Assembly (NCBI GenBank): GCA_026874595.1
Contig: CM049316.1
Location: forward strand, 15,195,839 to 15,259,838
Length of the DNA: 64,000 nucleotides
Direction: 5' to 3'
From: Sipunculus nudus
Lineage: Eukaryota > Annelida > Sipuncula > Golfingiida > Sipunculidae
Position numbers and translations under genes: made by a program. The notes under the pieces were generated by a model. That model did no database searches. It was not told where the DNA came from and was given only the letters and a program-made list of their open reading frames with translations. Shown here in pieces: positions 59,173-64,000 of this stretch (position 1 is its first letter; each line of letters starts with the position of its first letter).

Positions 59173-61891
59173 TTTTTAGCTCAGCTGACTATAAGTCATC
59201 TGAGCTATAGTCGTGGTCCATTGTCCGTCGTCCGTCCGTCTGTCTGTCCGTCCGTCCGTCTGTCCGTCTGGATGTCCGTCCGTAAGACTGGCACGTTTTG
59301 ACACCGTTGGACCTACGAATCTGAAATTCAGCATACAGTTAGATGTCCCCAAATCTCCTACCATGCTGAAAATTGGGTCAATAGGACTTCATTCCTTCGA
59401 GATATTAAGGAAAAACCTCAATTTTTTATTAGAAATCTATTTTCACACTTCAGGACTGCCTAATATCAAAACCACTCTTCTGGTTTTCTTCATATTTACC
59501 ATGAATATTCCTCTATATAGTTCCTATGTACATGCCAGATATTAAGTCAGTATTATATAATTTAAAAAAAGTTATGGGCCCAAACATAATGGACTTTGTA
59601 AAAAAATCAGGAAGATATTTGGTCACTTAAGACCAAAAGTGTTAAAGATAGGGACTTTTTTCCAGTAATACAACTTTAATTAATCAAAATTTAATTGTAT
59701 ACCAAAAATTAGATCAAAATCTGTTAAATTTTTTTAAATATTGGCTAAAATATAAAATTGGTTCCTTACATTTTGCCCAACTTTGGCCATGGCACGTTTT
59801 TTTCCTGAAAGTATTGTGGATTTAATATTCACAGCATGTATACATAAGGATTTAATCTGTTAAATTCTGATATTTGAAAATAAAAGCTGCAAAATTAGGC
59901 TAGTTATTGAATTTTTTTGGAGGCTCTTGTTGTATTCCCTTACATTGTCAAGCAGTCCTCTTTGATGACTGTAGGTCATTCAGTGCACATCTCTATGCTC
60001 CCCAGGCTGATGGCATAATTTTAGATGTCCCCAAAATCTCCTACCATACCGAAAATTGGGTCATTAGGACTTCGTTCCTTCGAGACATTAAGGGGGAAAA
60101 AAACTCTGTTTTCCCTAAAAAAAGCCATTGTTACACTTCAAGGCTGCCTAATCTGTTTTTGATCGTATTTAGTATTCACATTCTTTCATACATTTTCTAT
60201 GAACATGCCAAAAATTAGGTCAGTATTGGGTATTATTTTGAAGTTATGGGCCAAAACATAATGCAATTTTCAAAAAAATCAGGAAATATATTTACTCACC
60301 TAACATGAGAATTGCTGAACCTAGAGACTTTTTTTTCAGGAATATAACTTTATTTAATCAAGATTCAATTGTTTACCCTTAATTAGATCTGAATTTTGCA
60401 AATTTTTCAAGTTATTAGCATAAATAAAAAATCAATACCTTAAATTTTGTCCAACTTTGGCACTGTTGATTTAATTTTCACAGCATATATACATAAGGAT
60501 TTAATCTTTTAAAATCTGAAATTTCAAAGAAATTGATTGGAAAGAATAGCTTTTATTCATGTTTTCATACATCATGTCTAGTGTTGTTTACATCTAGCCC
60601 ACCTAGTAGTACAGCCTTCACTTGCATTATGTAACCACCCAAGGCAGCTTGCCTTGGGTCAGCTTGGCCACTACCAGCAGGCTTCCCCTCTGCCCTGCAC
60701 TGCCCCCCCCCAGATGTTGCATAATACTAGATGAATGTTATTATTTTCTGTATTTGATTCATTCTTATTCTAGGCTATGCTACATTTTAGATTTTGTATT
60801 GTACCACCAGGGATATAATGATTAAAGTGTACATTTAATTGTGTCCACAAAGTGGTGTATTTCTATGAAAGTGTGGATGTTCATGAGATAAGTAATTACT
60901 TACTTCAGAAGAGTTAAAACTTCACCAGGTGTGAAATTGACTATTAATTCCAGTAATAAATTAAAACTGGGATAGTAATTAGCACAATGATATTGTTTGT
61001 CCCTCATTCAACCAACAGTGTGTACACTTTATTTGAAAAGATATTTTATTTTATCAAATTTACTTAATCTTTTATTTTATTTTGGTGAATAAAATTAAGC
61101 ATGTACTGAAAACTCCAATGTGCAAAACTTTTTAATAGTGATTCAAGGAATATTCTTGTAGATGCCATGTTGTGGCATTATTTTCTTTTAAATTCAGTTT
61201 AAACATTTGATTTAAAAATAATAAAATATATGTGTATGCATAATATGACCCAATATGAGATACACTCTGGATATATGATGATTGCAACTTTTGCAACAAT
61301 TCTAATATTTTAACTTATAGTTTCAGTTTTTTACTCTGTATATATAATGATTGCAACTTTTGCAACAATTCTAATACTTTAACATATATTTTCAGGGTTT
61401 TTTTATTAAAAATTTATAAAACCTGTAAATAAAAAAAATGATTCAGATCACAATAATGTACCTTGTCAAGACTAAAGAGATATTGTGTCATACAGTCACA
61501 AATTCATAAATCACTTCCTCCGCATAGTTAATCATAACATCATATCTGTCAAATTGAAAGCTTGCAGACTACCACACACTTTAGATCCTTCAACAAATAG
61601 CCTTATCATCATTCTACTACTGCTTATTACTGCTGTCATTTCATTCATATTTGCTCAAATATATCACAATTTTCAACCCCTCCTAAATAAATAAAAAAAT
61701 AAACCACTATATTTGACTCTATTAATCCATCAGTCAGGTAATTTCATTTATCATTTACTCACATATTACATTACATTCCTTTATTATAGCCCAACATGTC
61801 CTTTATTGACTCGATATAGTATCACAGTGGAGAAACATTTATAGTCCAAACACGATCAGCTGAGCGCCGTGACCCATGGGTCCTTTGTTTT
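59173..61891 (-). mobile_element. Palindrome-capped element, family F1 copy E (inverted)
   Basis: The left edge is the 3' hairpin (59178-59207, arms GCTCAGCTGAC and GTCATCTGAGC) followed inward by a TCCGTCCGTCTG microsatellite. The right edge is the 5' end, with the palindrome GACCCATGGGTC at 61870-61881 and CAGCTGAGC at 61857-61865. Two internal units of about 682 bp begin AGATGTCCCCAAA at 59341 and 60023. At 2.7 kb it is the longest F1 copy here. No coding. Confidence 0.8.
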
Positions 61892-62047
61892 ATTTACTGC
61901 ATGGCATCGCACGTTTGTTCCCTTTCTTCCGATGCATATCTGGACAATAGAGTAAGTTGTCAAACAATTAAAAATCTCTTCGTAATGGTATATTTCATGA
62001 TGGCACAATTAAGAGAGAAAAAATGTCAGAAGAAAACTCCACACATC

Positions 62048-62310
62048 CTCCTGAGGAGAAACTGTCATACTTGGAACAGTAAAACACCAGGAAAGTGTCT
62101 TCGTGTTTGTTGTGTTAACCCAAGGTCTGTGAAGAACAAGACTTGCCCTATGTGATTACATCATGACTAATGACTTGGACATCCGTGCATTAACTGAAAC
62201 ATTGTTGGGTAGCAAATACGATCAAATTTGTATAGGATAACTAGTCCCTGACGGACACTCAATCAAACATATTCCTCAAGTAGGTAAAAAAGGTAGGGCT
62301 CTGAGACTAA
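62048..62310 (+). pseudogene. Degenerate LINE endonuclease fragment (CR1/L2-like)
   Basis: Frames read LRVCCVNPRSVKNKT, then NDLDIRALTETLLGSKYDQI and LVPDGHSIKHIPQVGKKGR. This follows the N-terminal apurinic endonuclease of CR1/L2-type LINEs (NxRSxxNK, ALTETWL). Frameshifts and stops interrupt it, and no RT follows. Confidence 0.75.
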
Positions 62311-63500
62311 GTGTCTTAATACTTAGACTTTTATCTTTTAGTCAAGGTGGAAGGGCGTGTAATTTAGACCCTTTCCCAACTCGGTTTAAATTTTAAGCAA
62401 AGATATTGGTTATATTTGAGATTGTGAAGTTCTGAGGACGATTCAAGGTGACTGTGAAACACCTTGAAGAAATTCAGCAAGAGTAAGTGTCTCCGTACAT
62501 GAAAATGTCACCATTGTCAAAATTGTGTAAAGGTCGAGCATGGAGTGGATGCCCATGACCCGTATGTTACACGCTTGTACAAATCATCAGTAACTTAATT
62601 TTTCAACATTTTCCCTTCGGATAGTTTGAAAGCTGACATCTAGGTATCATGCAGAAAATATACATACAAAACTTTTGATCTTAACCAAAACCTAAGATCA
62701 AATTGAATTAATCAGAACTGGCCTATTCCAAGCTGCAAAACAACTCGGCTCTTTTCCTGGGGGAGTTTTGATTAGGCGAATGAACACTGAAAAAGGTGAA
62801 TCTTTGCAGAAAAAGTTAGCGCGTGACTGTTATACAGACTGTTTGGCTTTTTGATGGGGGAATCGGCTGAAACGCTTTCATCCCTATAAAATAGAGGGTC
62901 GACTTCAATTTTGTCAGTTACCGGTGTTGAGGAACAGAATTTAATTACAGAGTCGGTTTGTGATCTTAAAACTCTTTTGACAGAAACTGTGGCTAAACAG
63001 CAGGTAAAGGTAGACGACTTACAGCAAGATCTAACAAGTCAAAAACAGAAGTTTGAAAATGAGACATCCAGATTAAATGGTGAACTGAAGAGAAGGTCTA
63101 CAGAAATTAGAGAGTTAAATTTATTAGTAAATGAGTAGAAAAGAGATATGAACAGAAAGTCCAGGAAGTAGTCAAAGATGTTGATGGTTGTGATAGAAAT
63201 GCCAATTGTTAATTGATGACATTAACAAGTGCACTGATGATTACTCTATGGTAGAACGTGATGTCAGAGGTTGTATAAATACCAATAAACAGTTACTACG
63301 TCAGATTACTGGTCTTGATCGAGACCTTGATATATGTTCAAACCGAAATAGTTCTTTGACCCAATCTATGACATACCCAAGATCGAGACTATATTGAGAG
63401 AAGTAACATCAAAGCACGATTAAACGAATAGACGTGCCTGCTGGGTCAAATAGTCATGGTTTTGACGGAAGCTTTGCTCGCCGAATACTCCATCCAAAAA
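62311..63500 (+). pseudogene. Broken reading frame with coiled-coil segments, unassigned
   Basis: Open from 62911 to 63138 (heptad-rich: VKVDDLQQDLTSQKQKFENE), then continuing in other frames: YEQKVQEVVKDVDGCDRNAN and, from 63206, LIDDINKCTDDYSMVERDVR. Stops and shifts interrupt it. An upstream stretch near 62715-62860 is also open (LFQAAKQLGSFPGGVLIRRM). I do not recognise the protein. It could be a dead gene or part of a large transposon. Confidence 0.4.
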
Positions 63501-63507
63501 ATTAGAT

Positions 63508-63776
63508 GGTGTGGTTCTCAGGCACCGCCCGCGTCAATTTTAAACCACCGCATCAAACATTTTTATTTTGATTTCATCTTTCAAGAAAAAATAATACAAT
63601 TATGATACTGTTTCCTTTGTTATGTAGTGCCTTTTACCTGTATAACAAAACAGCCTGTTATTTTCGTGCTTTTCCCTGATCATATGACATTTTTAACGAA
63701 ACTTACAAAAAAGGTAAAAAATAAAATACCGCCCGCCCGCATTGATTTCTGGAAAAAAGTGCCTGAGAACCATACC
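63508..63776. mobile_element. MITE, second copy of the GGTATGGTTCTCAGG family
   Basis: Inverted ends GGTGTGGTTCTCAGGCAC and GTGCCTGAGAACCATACC. The interior matches 8958-9240 in reverse, including ATACCGCCCGCCCGC. Non-coding. Confidence 0.75.
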
Positions 63777-64000
63777 TTTTTATTTTTTTTTGGCCATATC
63801 AGTCAGAACATAGTCGGGAAGAATACCGTGATAATTCCATACGAAATGAAGTTTATGATGATCATCCATCAAGACACCGAGTAAATGTTCCCTAACATTA
63901 ATTGGCGTACCCTTGGGGGACCACAACATACCAGTCATAACGCTTAGCGGCATTACCACCATGTGCGATCCGTGAAATATTATGTAGGGAGAATTCCAAC
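63777..64000. other. Window edge, unassigned
   Basis: A - strand frame at 63780-63962 (contains GTPINVREHLLGVLMDDHH) hints at transposon or other coding sequence continuing past the edge, but it is too short to name. Confidence 0.25.

Overview
The window is animal nuclear DNA, not bacterial. Its coding sequence is split into short exons with GT/AG boundaries, introns run to more than 10 kb, and AT-rich microsatellites and degenerate transposons fill most of the space. Many pearl/HINE-like tandem elements with terminal hairpins, TIR-bearing MITEs and a Ty3/Gypsy element point to a lophotrochozoan, most probably a marine mollusc (bivalve or gastropod). That assignment is inference from repeat style and protein similarity; no species can be named from the sequence alone.

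Two host genes can be rebuilt exon by exon. On the + strand (932-12301) lies a calmodulin-like gene of six coding exons. The first contributes only the ATG, and the rest encode four canonical EF-hands in a 166-residue protein. On the - strand (52213 down to 21590) lies a complete ubiquitin E2 variant (UBE2V/Mms2 family) gene of four coding exons. Its 435-nt CDS (144 residues) is spread over 30.6 kb. All exon phases match and both proteins have family-typical length.

The introns and flanks are a transposon archive. The calmodulin-like gene holds a 3-kb hAT-type element with an internal 157-bp minisatellite (3669-6663) and a nested pair of MITEs (8902-9407). Its 3' flank holds palindrome-capped elements (13391-17224). 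UEV intron 3 (21731-32655) holds several hAT-type elements with readable target duplications and a nearly complete, recently inserted Ty3/Gypsy element (27082-32078) whose gag-pol carries two in-frame stops and one frameshift. UEV intron 2 (32779-47342) holds a tandem element of ~330-bp units, a 46-bp satellite of roughly 110 copies with a captured 821-bp DNA transposon, a 2389-bp duplication of satellite plus transposon, and an element of 145-bp units. UEV intron 1 holds a 1969-bp TIR element.

Right of the UEV gene are a palindrome-capped ~155-bp tandem element (53030-54544), an L1-like RT remnant (-), an inverted palindrome-capped element (59173-61891), a LINE endonuclease remnant (+), a broken coiled-coil reading frame and a MITE.

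The most noteworthy pattern is shared by four sequence-unrelated element families: a short 5' palindrome, a tandem core, a short GC-rich or ACGG-like microsatellite and a 3' terminal hairpin. In three of them the 5' motif repeats one arm of the 3' hairpin. Some of these tandem units also carry perfect nuclear-receptor half-site arrangements (DR1 and an inverted repeat).
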